This document shows, in pieces, positions 33,163 to 42,206 of a DNA stretch of 64,000 nt; position 1 is the stretch's first letter, and each line of letters begins with the position of its first letter. This stretch comes from an uncultured Acidobacteriota bacterium (GTDB taxonomy: Bacteria > Acidobacteriota > Blastocatellia > Pyrinomonadales > Pyrinomonadaceae). The stretch covers positions 1 through 64,000 of the forward strand of contig CALMPJ010000141.1 in assembly GCA_937871585.1 (NCBI GenBank). The letters are read 5' to 3'. The translations under genes and the position numbers were made by a program. The notes under the pieces are model-generated. The model was not told the DNA's origin. It did not search any database and saw only the letters and a list, made by a program, of their open reading frames with translations.

Positions 33163-33262
33163 GAAATTTGTCCACAGATGAACACAGATTGGCACTGATG
33201 AGAAAAGGCGAAATTCTGAATTCTCATCGGTGTTTATCTGTGTTCATCCGTGGATAATTCTT
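33161..33262. repeat. Dispersed inverted repeat, CCACAGATGAACACAG family
   Basis: TCCACAGATGAACACAGATT in the left arm (from 33170) is mirrored by the right arm ending near 33258, about 35 of 41 positions complementary, around a GAAATTCTGAATTCT centre. It fills the space between the convergent sufU and glpD genes. The last codons of glpD (STDEHR) and its stop are part of the right arm. Confidence 0.85.
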
Positions 33263-34634
33263 CTCTGATTTGTTCTGCAACAGATTCATTCAAAAACGAA
33301 ATTCGAGTCCGGCGTGACAGCGCGTCGTTGATGGTCTGCGCCATTTCGGTGTTGAATGCCCGAACGACATCGCCGGTTGTGTAGGTAAGTTCCGGATGCA
33401 GAAGTTCGCCGGTCGATGATAGCGGCGGCTCGATCGCGAGTGTTTTTGTAATGCACTCGGTCGCATTGAGTTTTCCGATCTCGATCGCGGCATCGACAGC
33501 TTGCTCTGCCATTTCTCGATATGTCGTCCATTTGCCGCCGGTGATGGTGACGAGGCCGTTGGCGTCGATGAATAACTCATGGCTTCGCGAGAGTGTTGAC
33601 GTATTTTTTGTATCCGCACGGCTTACGAGCGGACGAACGCCAGCGAATTTGCTTAGGATATCATCGCGAGTTGGTTGTTTCGATAAATAGGTACCAGCAG
33701 TTTCGAGTAGGAAATCGATCTCTTCGTCCGTAATGATCTCGCCGCGTTCCGCAGTTTCGCATGGCACATCGGTCGTGCCAACCAATGTATGGCCGAGCCA
33801 AGGAATGCAGAACAGCACGCGGCCGTCGCTTGTTCTGGGTATCATCAACGCCGCGTCTGACGGCAGGAAATCTCTCGACAAAACGATGTGCGAACCACGA
33901 GCAAACGTTACAACGGGCTTCGCTGTTTCGTCAGACATTCGGCGAATAGGGTCGCAATACGCACCGGTAGCGTTGATAACGGCTCGTGCCCGTGTTTCAA
34001 ACAGCTCGCCCGCGATGACGTCATTTAGTCCGACGACGGTTTCTTCGCTTTCCTTCTCAAGAGCCTCGACTCGAAGATAATTGACCAGAGACGCGCCGTG
34101 TTTGTCGGCGGTCACTGCCATGTCGATGAGCAAACGCGTGTCGTCGAACTGGCCGTCCCAATACGAGATGCCTCCGGCGACTTTATTAGCGTCAATGCCT
34201 GGAAGACGTTTGAGAGTTTCGCGTTTTGATAGAAAACGTGATTTTCCGAGACTGAGTTTTCCGGCGAGAATGTCGTACAGTTTGAGGCCGATGCCGTAGA
34301 ACAGCTTTTCGAACTGGTTACGGCATGGAACGATAAACTCTTGTTTATGAACAACATGCGGAGCATTTGCGAGCAGCAGACCGCGTTCTCGCAACGCCTC
34401 GCGAACAAGCGAGATGTTGCCTTGCTTGAGATAACGAACGCCGCCGTGGACGAGCTTTGTTGATTTGCTTGATGTGCCTGAACCAAAGTCATTTTGCTCA
34501 ACCAACAGCACATCGAGCCCGCGAGTCGCTGCGTCGAGAGCACAGCCGACGCCGGTTGCACCGCCGCCGATGACGACGATGTCCCATGGCTCGACACGCG
34601 AGCGAATTCGGTCGATGTTAGATTCGCGATTCAT
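33234..34634 (-). CDS. glpD: FAD-dependent glycerol-3-phosphate dehydrogenase
   Basis: GlpD oxidises glycerol-3-phosphate to dihydroxyacetone phosphate and feeds electrons to the quinone pool at the inner membrane. The FAD-binding loop is VVIGGGATGVGCALDAATRG (18-37), followed by NDFGSGTSSKSTKLVHGGVRYL (two parts of a conserved block) and the later TITGGKWTTYREMAE. The 466 residues are slightly shorter than E. coli GlpD (about 500). The C-terminal STDEHR and stop are encoded by a dispersed repeat, so the natural end may have been clipped. It diverges from a DUF2585 gene. Confidence 0.92.
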   Translation of the reverse strand: MNRESNIDRIRSRVEPWDIVVIGGGATGVGCALDAATRGLDVLLVEQNDFGSGTSSKSTKLVHGGVRYLKQGNISLVREALRERGLLLANAPHVVHKQEFIVPCRNQFEKLFYGIGLKLYDILAGKLSLGKSRFLSKRETLKRLPGIDANKVAGGISYWDGQFDDTRLLIDMAVTADKHGASLVNYLRVEALEKESEETVVGLNDVIAGELFETRARAVINATGAYCDPIRRMSDETAKPVVTFARGSHIVLSRDFLPSDAALMIPRTSDGRVLFCIPWLGHTLVGTTDVPCETAERGEIITDEEIDFLLETAGTYLSKQPTRDDILSKFAGVRPLVSRADTKNTSTLSRSHELFIDANGLVTITGGKWTTYREMAEQAVDAAIEIGKLNATECITKTLAIEPPLSSTGELLHPELTYTTGDVVRAFNTEMAQTINDALSRRTRISFLNESVAEQIREELSTDEHR

Positions 34635-34700
34635 TGTCGAATTGATTTTCGACGATTAGCGACGCTCGTGCAATAATGGTTTCGACCAAGCGTAAACAAT

Positions 34701-35282
34701 ATGAGTGAAAACACGGAGCCGATGTTTGGTAAATATCAATCGATCGCGATCTTTGCGATCATCGCCGTTGCGGTCGTCGTTCTGAATTGGCAAGGCCGAG
34801 TGCTGTGGTGTCAGCAAGGCGATTACTTGCCGTGGGCTTGGAACATCTGGTCGCCGCACAATTCTCAACACATACTCGACCCTTATACATTCACGCACAT
34901 TTTGCACGGCGTTCTCGAATTTTGGTTGATCGGACTCGTGTTCTGGAAAATGCCAATGGCGTGGCGTTTGGTGCTAGCGGTCTTTATCGAAAGCACTTGG
35001 GAAGTCGCAGAAAACTCGAGCTACATCATTAACCGCTACCGCGAGGAAACGATCTCGCTCGATTATTTCGGCGATTCGATCATCAACTCGCTCGCCGATA
35101 TCGTAGCCTGTGCCTGCGGTTTTCTGATCGCCTACAAACTGCGGTTTTGGAAGTCACTCGCGTTCTTTGTCGCAACCGAATTGATCCTATTATTTACGAT
35201 CAAGGACAGTTTGATCGTGAATATCATAATGCTGCTGTTCCCGATACAGGCGATCAAAGACTGGCAATTACCGGTGCAGTAA
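34701..35282 (+). CDS. DUF2585 (UPF0314) membrane protein
   Basis: A 193-residue polytopic protein with about five membrane segments. It has the family pattern SPHNSQHILDPYTFTHILHG and FIESTWEVAENSSYIINRYR, followed by DYFGDSIINSLADI. These invariant polar residues inside membrane segments (His, Glu, Asn, Asp) suggest an intramembrane active site, but no function is known. It diverges from glpD and is followed by a terminator. Confidence 0.85.
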   Translation: MSENTEPMFGKYQSIAIFAIIAVAVVVLNWQGRVLWCQQGDYLPWAWNIWSPHNSQHILDPYTFTHILHGVLEFWLIGLVFWKMPMAWRLVLAVFIESTWEVAENSSYIINRYREETISLDYFGDSIINSLADIVACACGFLIAYKLRFWKSLAFFVATELILLFTIKDSLIVNIIMLLFPIQAIKDWQLPVQ

Positions 35283-35316
35283 GAATCTGCCCACAAAAGT
35301 TACGAAATATACAAAA

Positions 35317-35356
35317 AAGGCACGCTTGGAAGACATGACTTCCTTTCGTGCCTTTA
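35317..35356. terminator. Terminator between convergent genes
   Basis: AAAGGCACG (35317-35325) pairs with CGTGCCTTT (35348-35356), with an inner stem GGAAG/CTTCC. The A and T tracts on either side let it work in both directions. Confidence 0.8.
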
Positions 35357-35377
35357 GTGTATTTCGTGGGCGATCTC

Positions 35378-36169
35378 TTATCTTTCCCCTCTCGCCGCCT
35401 CGGTTTCGGTTTCGAGATCAACTGCCAGTTTTCGCGAACCGGGCTGGTCGAATGTCTCGGTCCAGCGAAGTGCTTCGTCTAATACGCGAAGCTGATATTC
35501 GGGGTAGTTTGGCTTGCCCGCAACCGAGCCGAATTCGCCGTTGTAGTACGCGGTTCGCGGCGGACGGACTTTGTCGGTCATCGACGGATCGACCGAGAGG
35601 CACATCGTCGGAATGCCGGAATCTTCGATCACGCGAGCGATGATGCCGAGCGTTTGGTGGCAGAGGCGAGATGCCGGAATCAACAACGCAGCTTGCACTT
35701 CGTAGCGATGAAGACGCTCAGCCATCGCCGGAGCGAGTTCGTCAGCGACGCGAGCGGCGTTTGGGATGTGGCTTGATAGCGACCACCAAACGCTATTGAG
35801 ACTGCCGAGCACGCCATTTTCCGAGTATGCGACGAGACGATCGATCGGGATTTGCGAGTTGCGGTCATCGGTCACGGCCTTGCTATCGTAGCCGACGGCG
35901 GCGTAGAGCATATCAGCCGATTCTAGTTCGATAGGGAATTCGCGATAGTTGAGATCACCGTCCTTCGAGGTCGTGTCGAAACAGTCGGTTCCGTTGATGT
36001 ACGCTCCGGCGGACGAAATGAGCGCAAGATTCATCATTGGCAGTGCACGGCGAACGGGCGTGAAAGGTGCGTGTACATTTTCCACGAACGAATAGCCGCT
36101 CAAATTCTCATTTGGTGACCACGCCGCAAACCGACGCGAAAAAGTATCTTGGTTCTCAATGATCTGCAT
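35378..36169 (-). CDS. GrdB-like (glycine/sarcosine/betaine reductase B family) protein
   Basis: A 263-residue protein resembling the GrdB/PrdB reductase family as it occurs in aerobes. It has PVRRALPMMNLALISSAGAYI, the SQIPIDRLVAYSENGVLGSLN block, and ALLIPASRLCHQT with a Cys. The clostridial enzymes use selenocysteine. Here I see no in-frame TGA and only ordinary cysteine, and the other reductase subunits are absent, so true glycine reduction is unlikely. The real role is unknown. It follows a DUF4149 gene on the same strand. Confidence 0.55.
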   Translation of the reverse strand: MQIIENQDTFSRRFAAWSPNENLSGYSFVENVHAPFTPVRRALPMMNLALISSAGAYINGTDCFDTTSKDGDLNYREFPIELESADMLYAAVGYDSKAVTDDRNSQIPIDRLVAYSENGVLGSLNSVWWSLSSHIPNAARVADELAPAMAERLHRYEVQAALLIPASRLCHQTLGIIARVIEDSGIPTMCLSVDPSMTDKVRPPRTAYYNGEFGSVAGKPNYPEYQLRVLDEALRWTETFDQPGSRKLAVDLETETEAARGER

Positions 36170-36175
36170 AGTTAG

Positions 36176-36700
36176 CTATATCTTAAACTCTTTTTTGAAA
36201 TCGTAAATCTCAGCCGTCTGTTTCGGCTCGATAAACTTGCGAGCGGCAATCACGAAAAATGCGACAAGAGCCGCCGTCATGCCGATCATCAGCACGCGAA
36301 CTGACCACACATGCAGCGTATCAAATTGCAACTTCAACGGATCGTCCGCCGCCGCCTGTTCGATCGGCCCCGAGATCTGCGAACGTATCGACGCCATCCA
36401 AAAACTGATCACGAACTGCCCGACGGCGCACGCTGCACCGATCACAACCAGCAATAGACGCTCGAACCACGAGGAAAACTTGCCGATCTTTGACGAACCG
36501 ATGAATGAGGTCAGGAGCAGCAAGATCACGATCGCAAGTCCACCGATATTGAGCACCATCAAGTTGCGGTTAACGACCGCTCCGGCCAGATCGCGAGCTT
36601 CGATGACCGCAAAGGCGCTCTGAGCGACGCCGATGAAAAACACCGAGCTTCCGAGCCAGATCGACAATAGCAGTAAGCGAATTTGCGATAGTAACTTCAT
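36176..36700 (-). CDS. DUF4149 membrane protein
   Basis: A 174-residue protein with four membrane segments (about 6-28, 46-66, 80-103, 130-152), of the DUF4149/TMEM205-like kind judging by RLLLLSIWLGSSVFFIGVAQSAF (two-part motif) and HVWSVRVLMIGMTAALVAF. The function is not established. It ends six bases before the GrdB-like start, so the two are likely co-transcribed. Confidence 0.7.
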   Translation of the reverse strand: MKLLSQIRLLLLSIWLGSSVFFIGVAQSAFAVIEARDLAGAVVNRNLMVLNIGGLAIVILLLLTSFIGSSKIGKFSSWFERLLLVVIGAACAVGQFVISFWMASIRSQISGPIEQAAADDPLKLQFDTLHVWSVRVLMIGMTAALVAFFVIAARKFIEPKQTAEIYDFKKEFKI

Positions 36701-36776
36701 CGTCGCGATATGACATTATCCGACTTTTGCTGAGAATGAGCAAAATTCCCTGGATTTCTTTGCGGGAGACAAATCA

Positions 36777-36822
36777 GTTTCCGGCAAAGTCGCGAAGTGA
36801 AGACGCAAAGTCGCTAAGAAGA
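36777..36822. repeat. GCAAAGTCGCAAAG family (copy 2)
   Basis: GGCAAAGTCGCGAAGTGAAG, ACGCAAAGTCGCTAAGAAGAA here parallels 3319-3372. It ends one or two bases before the stop codon of the WecG-type gene, again at a gene 3' end. Confidence 0.75.
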
Positions 36823-36823
36823 A

Positions 36824-37588
36824 TTACTTTCTGCCGCCGAGCAGTTGTTTTGCGGCAAGAGACATGAATCTTGGGTTCAGAATCAGGTACCGCCGCCACA
36901 GTCGCTTTGGTTCTTGAGTTAGCCGATACAGCCACTCGAGGCCGAGACGACCGATCCACGGCGGGCATTCGCGGACGTTCCCGGCAAAGAAATCGAATGA
37001 TGCGCCGACCCCAAGCGACACGGTCGAAAGCCGATCGCGGTGAGCATTCATCCAGAGCTCTTGTTTTGGACAACCGAGACCTACGAACAAGAAATCAGGT
37101 CTCGCAAGGTTGATGTTGTTGGTTATTTCGGCATCTTCTTCGTCGGTCAACGCTCGATATGGCGGCGAGTATGCGTAGGCGACTTTGAGGTTAGGCATCT
37201 CGCGTTCGATGCGTTTTTTGATGTCCTCGATCACCTCAGGTGCCGCTCCGTAGAAACCGACTGAGCGACCCTTGGCTTCTGCAAATTTGCAGAGTTCGAT
37301 CATTAGATCGTTGGCGCGAACGCGATTTGCATCGGATATGCCGCTTCGCTTTTGCATCCAAACCAGCGGCATTCCGTCGGGGACGATCATGTCGGCGGCG
37401 TTGACAATTTCTGCGAACGACGCGTCATCGTGGCCTTCCATGATCATGTGAACTGTGGAAAAACAGACATAGCCACCACCGGAATCGGCGATATTTACGC
37501 AGCGTTCAATGACGCTGTCGAGCGTTACGACATCGACGTCGAGACTGACGACGCGGACGCGCTTTCTGTTTTCGTGGCCTTTGTTCAT
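36824..37588 (-). CDS. WecG/TagA/CpsF-family glycosyltransferase
   Basis: A 254-residue GT26 enzyme that adds an N-acetyl-mannosamine-type sugar during polysaccharide or teichoic-acid-like synthesis. Family blocks are STVHMIMEGHDDASF, IVPDGMPLVWMQKRSG with the catalytic Asp (about 60-75), VGFYGAAPEV, FLFVGLGCPKQELWMNAH and GASFDFFAGNVRECPPWIGRLGLEW (in two parts). It overlaps the GT4 gene by four bases, so both are made together. Confidence 0.9.
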   Translation of the reverse strand: MNKGHENRKRVRVVSLDVDVVTLDSVIERCVNIADSGGGYVCFSTVHMIMEGHDDASFAEIVNAADMIVPDGMPLVWMQKRSGISDANRVRANDLMIELCKFAEAKGRSVGFYGAAPEVIEDIKKRIEREMPNLKVAYAYSPPYRALTDEEDAEITNNINLARPDFLFVGLGCPKQELWMNAHRDRLSTVSLGVGASFDFFAGNVRECPPWIGRLGLEWLYRLTQEPKRLWRRYLILNPRFMSLAAKQLLGGRK

Positions 37589-38643
37589 TTAGTTGCGTCT
37601 GCGTAAATTGCGTCGAGTTTGGCGATGTAATCTTCGATCGCAAAATTATTTCGCACAGTATCGACAGCGGCTTCGCGGATCGGCTGCCATTTTGAGCGAT
37701 CGGTCAAAGTGTCCTTGAGCCGGGCGATCAGCTGATCGACATTTCCCGGTTCGATCGTGTAGCCATTCACTCCATTATTTATTACAGCCGATACCGACGC
37801 CATTTCGGATGCAACGACGATGCAGCCCGATGCCATTGCTTCGAGAATTGCCATCGGCAGGCCTTCGCCGTAGATCGACGGCAGGACGAAGATGTCGGCG
37901 TTGTCGTATTCGGAAAATTTTCCGTCTCCGCTAATGACGCCTCCGTAGAAGAATCTGTCGCTCAATGCATTAGACATTGAACCGACGAATTCGTCTCTCA
38001 TTGGCCCGTCACCAAAACAGCGGAACTGAAACTCGATGCCGTCGGCGGCAAGACGTTTGCACACCTCGGAAAGCACAGCCAAACCTTTTGATCCGTGGAG
38101 CCTGCCCAGGAAGAGCACAACCGGAAGCGCGTTTTCGCGTACTGTGATAGGCGAATCTCTCGTGGCAACAGCATTCGGCAGAACGCGAATATCGATGCCT
38201 TTCCAACGTCGAGCAATATGCTCTTTCTCGGCCTCGCTTAACACAACTACGGTCTTTGCTGCTCGAAGCAAACGCTCCGTCGTTCGGGCGAGTCTCGGAT
38301 TCGCGATGTCTTCGAGCAGGTACTTGCCGCCGTGTATCGACAGTACGATCGGCTTTCGTGACATTCGAGCCAATGCCGCGTCACGCCAGATCGAGCGATC
38401 AGTTAAGGCAGTGTTTATGTGGACGACATCGGCATTCTCGATTTCGGTCACGCGGCGAAACCGAAATGGAAGCAACAATTGTTTGACGAGCCACGCTGGG
38501 CCCGAGCGTTCGCCGTCTTGTCGGCCCGCTTGAAAATGAATGAACTCGTGGCCGTTATGCTCGATGATTTGGCGTACGACGGTCGAAATGCCACTTACAT
38601 TTCGCCGTTCGTCGAGGCTCGGTGCTGTAATGACGATCTTCAT
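37585..38643 (-). CDS. GT4-family glycosyltransferase
   Basis: A 352-residue GT-B glycosyltransferase. The N-terminal half begins KIVITAPSLDERRNVSGIS, and the donor-binding half has VLFLGRLHGSKGLAVLSEVC and the EX7E motif in YGEGLPMAILEAMASGCIVV. Substrates are not predictable. I start at 38643 (MKIVITAP), since the longer frame to 38673 overlaps the start of the divergent gene. With the WecG-type and sugar-phosphate transferase genes it forms a surface-polysaccharide set. Confidence 0.9.
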   Translation of the reverse strand: MKIVITAPSLDERRNVSGISTVVRQIIEHNGHEFIHFQAGRQDGERSGPAWLVKQLLLPFRFRRVTEIENADVVHINTALTDRSIWRDAALARMSRKPIVLSIHGGKYLLEDIANPRLARTTERLLRAAKTVVVLSEAEKEHIARRWKGIDIRVLPNAVATRDSPITVRENALPVVLFLGRLHGSKGLAVLSEVCKRLAADGIEFQFRCFGDGPMRDEFVGSMSNALSDRFFYGGVISGDGKFSEYDNADIFVLPSIYGEGLPMAILEAMASGCIVVASEMASVSAVINNGVNGYTIEPGNVDQLIARLKDTLTDRSKWQPIREAAVDTVRNNFAIEDYIAKLDAIYADATK

Positions 38644-38729
38644 CGCAAGCCAAAAGGATAGCGTAACAGCCAATGAATGTCAGCAGGCGTCTATGGACGT
38701 TCGGCCTTTCTCGCGTATCATCTAGCGTA

Positions 38730-40244
38730 ATGGATGTCGCCGAAAACAAAGTTCGCTCCGATTTTCGAGTGCTGCCCAAATGGGTGATGCCGCTCGTGAC
38801 GGTCGGTGTCTTTGCGGTCGATGCGTTGATCGCGGCGACGGCGTTTGTTGGAGCTTTCAAGCTGCGCGAAGGAAAAGCTATCTTGAGCGGCAATACTTGG
38901 TCGGACGAATTTGCGCCATATGGCAGCGTCTTGATCTTCGCGGTTGTCGTGACGGTCTTAATGCTGGTCTATGTTCGCGTCTATCGATTTTTCGGTGCGT
39001 TCTCGTTCATGCAAGAGGCAGTGAAGATATCGAACGCTGTCATATTCGCGTCACTGCTCACCATCGCTTGGGCCTTTATGTTCCGAGGTTTGTTCGCGTT
39101 TCAGGAATTCTCGTATTCTCGCGGCGTTTTCCTGCTTAATTTCGGTTTCGCGCTCGTGGGACTGATCTTGTTCCATTGGACGCTGCGGTTCTTCCAAGTT
39201 CGCTTTCGAAACAGCGGCGTCAACCTCATTCCGACGATCATCGTCGGCACAAACTCCGAAGCCGAACAGACCGTTAATGAACTCGAACACGAAAAACATC
39301 TCGGGTATCGCGTGTTTGGCATTGTATCGAGCGGCGAGAGTGTCGCAGGGAATTTCGCGGTGCCAATTCTCGGTGATGTATCGGAACTTGATGCGATCAT
39401 TCGCGAACACGGCATTCGTGAGGTCATTATTACCGACAATTCGATAGAAAGCGCGACGTTATTCGACGCGATGATGCAGCTCGGGCGTAAGCAGAAGGTC
39501 GAGTTTCGGTTCGCTCCGAACATTCTCGATTTGCTGCCGCAGAAAACGAGCGTCGAACAGATCGGCGTGCTGCCAATGGTGCGTCTGTTTCGCGAGCCTT
39601 TGTCGGACACGCAACGATTTTTCAAACGAGTCTCGGACATCGCGATCGCGATCGTTGCCATTGTGGTGACGCTTCCGATATGGCTCGTTGCTGCGATCGC
39701 GATAAAGCTTGATTCGCGCGGCCGCGTGCTGTTCAAACAGCAGCGCGTCGGCATGGACGGCCGCAATTTTCTTTGCTACAAATTCCGAACGATGCGTGCC
39801 GATGCCGATGAATCACTCCATCGCGAGGCATATCAGAGGAATATTGAAGGCGAGAAAGATGCAAATGCCGGTGATGAGGACAAGCCGGTATTCGGCAAGG
39901 TCAAAGACGATCCGCGTATCACTCGATTTGGCAAGCTTCTCAGGCAAACAAGTCTCGACGAATTGCCTCAGTTGCTTAACGTAGTTCGCGGCGAGATGAG
40001 CATCGTGGGGCCTCGCCCTCCCATACCTTATGAGGTCGAGCAATACGAACTTTGGCATCGCAAGCGCCTTGATATGAAGCCCGGCATTACAGGTTTGTGG
40101 CAAGTCTCGGGACGCAATCGCCTGACATTTGACGAGATGGTGCGGGCCGATATTTATTACATCGAAAACTGGTCGTTGTTGCTAGACGCGAAGATCCTGG
40201 TGCTGACACTACCAGCCATGTTTCGCGGGGACGGTGCCCGATGA
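38730..40244 (+). CDS. Polyprenyl glycosylphosphotransferase (WcaJ/WbaP-like)
   Basis: This enzyme starts surface-polysaccharide synthesis by moving a sugar-1-phosphate to undecaprenyl phosphate. The 504 residues have four or five N-terminal membrane segments (to about 150), a CoA-binding-like domain (NLIPTIIVGTNSEAEQTVNEL, about 175-195), then a fifth membrane segment and the catalytic C-terminus: KFRTMRADADES, LRQTSLDELPQLLNVVRGEM, VGPRPP and KPGITGLWQVSGRNRLTFDE. I choose ATG 38730; an earlier ATG at 38673 overlaps the divergent GT4 region. Confidence 0.93.
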   Translation: MDVAENKVRSDFRVLPKWVMPLVTVGVFAVDALIAATAFVGAFKLREGKAILSGNTWSDEFAPYGSVLIFAVVVTVLMLVYVRVYRFFGAFSFMQEAVKISNAVIFASLLTIAWAFMFRGLFAFQEFSYSRGVFLLNFGFALVGLILFHWTLRFFQVRFRNSGVNLIPTIIVGTNSEAEQTVNELEHEKHLGYRVFGIVSSGESVAGNFAVPILGDVSELDAIIREHGIREVIITDNSIESATLFDAMMQLGRKQKVEFRFAPNILDLLPQKTSVEQIGVLPMVRLFREPLSDTQRFFKRVSDIAIAIVAIVVTLPIWLVAAIAIKLDSRGRVLFKQQRVGMDGRNFLCYKFRTMRADADESLHREAYQRNIEGEKDANAGDEDKPVFGKVKDDPRITRFGKLLRQTSLDELPQLLNVVRGEMSIVGPRPPIPYEVEQYELWHRKRLDMKPGITGLWQVSGRNRLTFDEMVRADIYYIENWSLLLDAKILVLTLPAMFRGDGAR

Positions 40245-41086
40245 CGGTCGAGGTATGTCTGAAACAGGCCGCAGCGACTCTCTCAAATTCCGGCATCGAG
40301 AATCCGCGATTCGAAGCCGCATCGTTGACGGCACTCGCGATAAAACGTGACCGAACCTTTCTGATCGCTCATCCGGAATACGAGCTAACTGCCGCCGAAC
40401 GTCGACGATTCAACGATCTGTTGGAACGACGCTCGTCCCGCGTGCCATTTCAACAATTGCGAGGCACTCAGGAATTTTTTGGTCTCGATTTCGAAGTCAC
40501 TCCCGAAGTTTTGATACCAAGGCCGGAAACCGAAACGCTTGTCGAGGCCGCTATCGCAGAATTACGAGATGTCGAAATCGCAAGGTTCTGCGAGATCGGT
40601 ACTGGCTCGGGCTGTATCTCAGTCGCGATGCTCGCAAATCTTCAAAATGCAACGGCTATTGCCAGCGATGTTTCGCCAACTGCCATCGAGGTTGCCCGGC
40701 GAAATGCGAAACGGAACGGCGTCGATTCGCGGGTCGAGTTTCTTGTCTCGGACGTTTTTGATTCGATAAATGGCACCGGCTTTGACGCCATCGTCACAAA
40801 TCCGCCGTATATTGCTGCCGAAGATATTCCTACTCTTCAAGCCGAGGTCCGCGATCATGAGCCGCTTGTCGCTCTTACCGACGGAGGCGATGGGCTGTCG
40901 ATAATCAGGCGGATCGTTCAAGATTCCCCATCGCGGCTGATCAAGCATGGTTGCTTATTCATGGAGATCGGTCATCGTCAATCTGAGGCAGTCGCCGCGA
41001 TGTTCGACGAGCGTATCTGGACCGATGTTCACTTTCTCAAAGATCTCCAGGGAATCGACCGAACAATTGCCGCTCGCATTGCGTAA
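40241..41086 (+). CDS. prmC: Release factor glutamine methyltransferase PrmC
   Basis: PrmC methylates the Gln of the GGQ motif in release factors 1 and 2. The 281 residues carry an N-terminal helical domain, EVLIPRPETETLVEAAI (about 90-106), the SAM motif CEIGTGSGCISVAML (about 118-132) and the catalytic TNPPYIA (about 181-187). Its start overlaps the sugar-phosphate transferase stop as ATGA. No prfA is visible beside it, so the gene order here is not the common prfA-prmC pair. Confidence 0.95.
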   Translation: MTVEVCLKQAAATLSNSGIENPRFEAASLTALAIKRDRTFLIAHPEYELTAAERRRFNDLLERRSSRVPFQQLRGTQEFFGLDFEVTPEVLIPRPETETLVEAAIAELRDVEIARFCEIGTGSGCISVAMLANLQNATAIASDVSPTAIEVARRNAKRNGVDSRVEFLVSDVFDSINGTGFDAIVTNPPYIAAEDIPTLQAEVRDHEPLVALTDGGDGLSIIRRIVQDSPSRLIKHGCLFMEIGHRQSEAVAAMFDERIWTDVHFLKDLQGIDRTIAARIA

Positions 41087-41236
41087 AATTGCTTGCGCTA
41101 AATTGAAAATGGGAGTACATTGAGGGTGATTCTAGATAATTGTAGTTTTGGCATTATAGGTTTTGTTTGCTGCTGACATTTTCTCCAGCCGCAACAGTTC
41201 TATTTTTGGCGTTTTTTCTGATCGGAGGTGTTCTCT

Positions 41237-41437
41237 ATGAAAGATATGCTTTTTGCCGTACTCGCTTTAGTAGCTGCAGCAGGCGGCGTTTTCTCGTTTA
41301 TCAAATACACAGGCAGCGAAGACAATAAGATGTTTCTCGTTATCGCGATCATCTGCATTGTCGCGACTGTTGCTCTCGGCGGGCTGTTCTTGTCGGGACG
41401 TGTAAATAAGAACGAGGATATTCACATCACTGAATAG
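41237..41437 (+). CDS. Small membrane protein, 66 residues
   Basis: Two membrane segments (about 3-21 and 32-53) are joined by a short charged loop SEDNK and followed by a charged tail (RVNKNEDIHITE). The ATG at 41237 has GGAGGTG (41224-41230) at good distance, a strong ribosome site; an ATG nine bases upstream is less well placed. I know no family. It stands alone with its own terminator. Confidence 0.7.
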   Translation: MKDMLFAVLALVAAAGGVFSFIKYTGSEDNKMFLVIAIICIVATVALGGLFLSGRVNKNEDIHITE

Positions 41438-41481
41438 CCGTTTCTGATAGCTCTCAATTTTTGCTTACGTTCGTAGTAAGG

Positions 41482-41515
41482 GCGGTCGCGCTGTAATTTC
41501 AGCACGACCGCTTTT
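41482..41515 (+). terminator. Terminator of the small membrane protein gene
   Basis: GCGGTCG-CGCTG pairs with CAGCACGACCGC (one mismatch) around TAATT, followed by TTTT. It lies about 45 bases after the stop codon. Confidence 0.8.
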
Positions 41516-41544
41516 GCATTTGGCGCTTTACGTGCAATTTGGGC

Positions 41545-41589
41545 TATAATGTTTACTTAAATGTAATGATTCGGTGAAGCGTTACATTT
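41545..41589 (+). promoter_or_regulatory. Possible promoter and inverted repeat ahead of the Nfu gene
   Basis: A perfect TATAAT (41545-41550) lies 40 bases before the coding start; its -35 is not clear. Just downstream AAATGTAA (41559-41566) is mirrored by TTACATTT (41582-41589), an eight-base inverted repeat with a 15-base spacer that ends at the start codon. It could be an operator or a leader hairpin. Confidence 0.4.
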
Positions 41590-42168
41590 GTGAACGAAAT
41601 GCCAAAGATCGCAGATATACAAGAGACGCCAAACCCGAACGCCGTTAAGTTCATTCTCAAGGAACCGGTTTCGTACGGCACGTCGCACTCGTTCAAAGAC
41701 GCCGAATCGGCGCTTGAAAACCAACTTGCAACGTCGATCTTTGAGGTCGGGAACGTCGTCAGTGTTTTTTATATGGACAAAATGGTGACGGTCGAAAAGA
41801 CCGACGACGCCGAGTGGGACGAGATCCTGCCCGAGCTCGCCGTCCCGATCCGTGCCGCCGAGGCTGTCAAAACAACGAACGGCAATGGCAAGAGTGCAGC
41901 TGAATCCGTCGGCGGTGCGATCGCCGCGGCTGCAAGTGACGATCCAAAACTTCGTGAGATCGAAGCGATCCTTGATGAGCGAATTCGTCCATATCTAGCC
42001 GGCGACGGCGGTTGGCTCGAAGTTGTCGAACTCACCGGCAACACGCTCAAGATCCGTTACGAAGGTGCTTGCGGCAGCTGTCCAAGCTCGTTGACCGGCA
42101 CGCTTATGGCGATCGAAAACATGATCAAAGAAGAGGTCGATCCTGAAATTGAGGTCATCGCGGTCTGA
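41590..42168 (+). CDS. Nfu-type Fe-S cluster carrier
   Basis: A 192-residue protein with an N-terminal Nfu domain (IQETPNPNAVKFIL, about 10-85), an Ala/Asn-rich linker, and the C-terminal NifU-like domain with the cluster-binding pair in GACGSCPSSLTGTL. Nfu proteins take nascent clusters from the Suf scaffold and deliver them to target enzymes. GTG at 41590 begins the frame; ATG at 41599 (MPKIADI) is an equal alternative, and neither has a good Shine-Dalgarno. It lies about 8 kb from the suf locus. Confidence 0.92.
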   Translation: MNEMPKIADIQETPNPNAVKFILKEPVSYGTSHSFKDAESALENQLATSIFEVGNVVSVFYMDKMVTVEKTDDAEWDEILPELAVPIRAAEAVKTTNGNGKSAAESVGGAIAAAASDDPKLREIEAILDERIRPYLAGDGGWLEVVELTGNTLKIRYEGACGSCPSSLTGTLMAIENMIKEEVDPEIEVIAV

Positions 42169-42206
42169 TCCGGAAATCTCCTATATTGTTGATACAAAAG
42201 AAATTC

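Noticed and set aside
35378-36169. Selenocysteine in the GrdB-like protein
   Set aside because: No in-frame TGA and no SECIS-like hairpin; the key position is cysteine.
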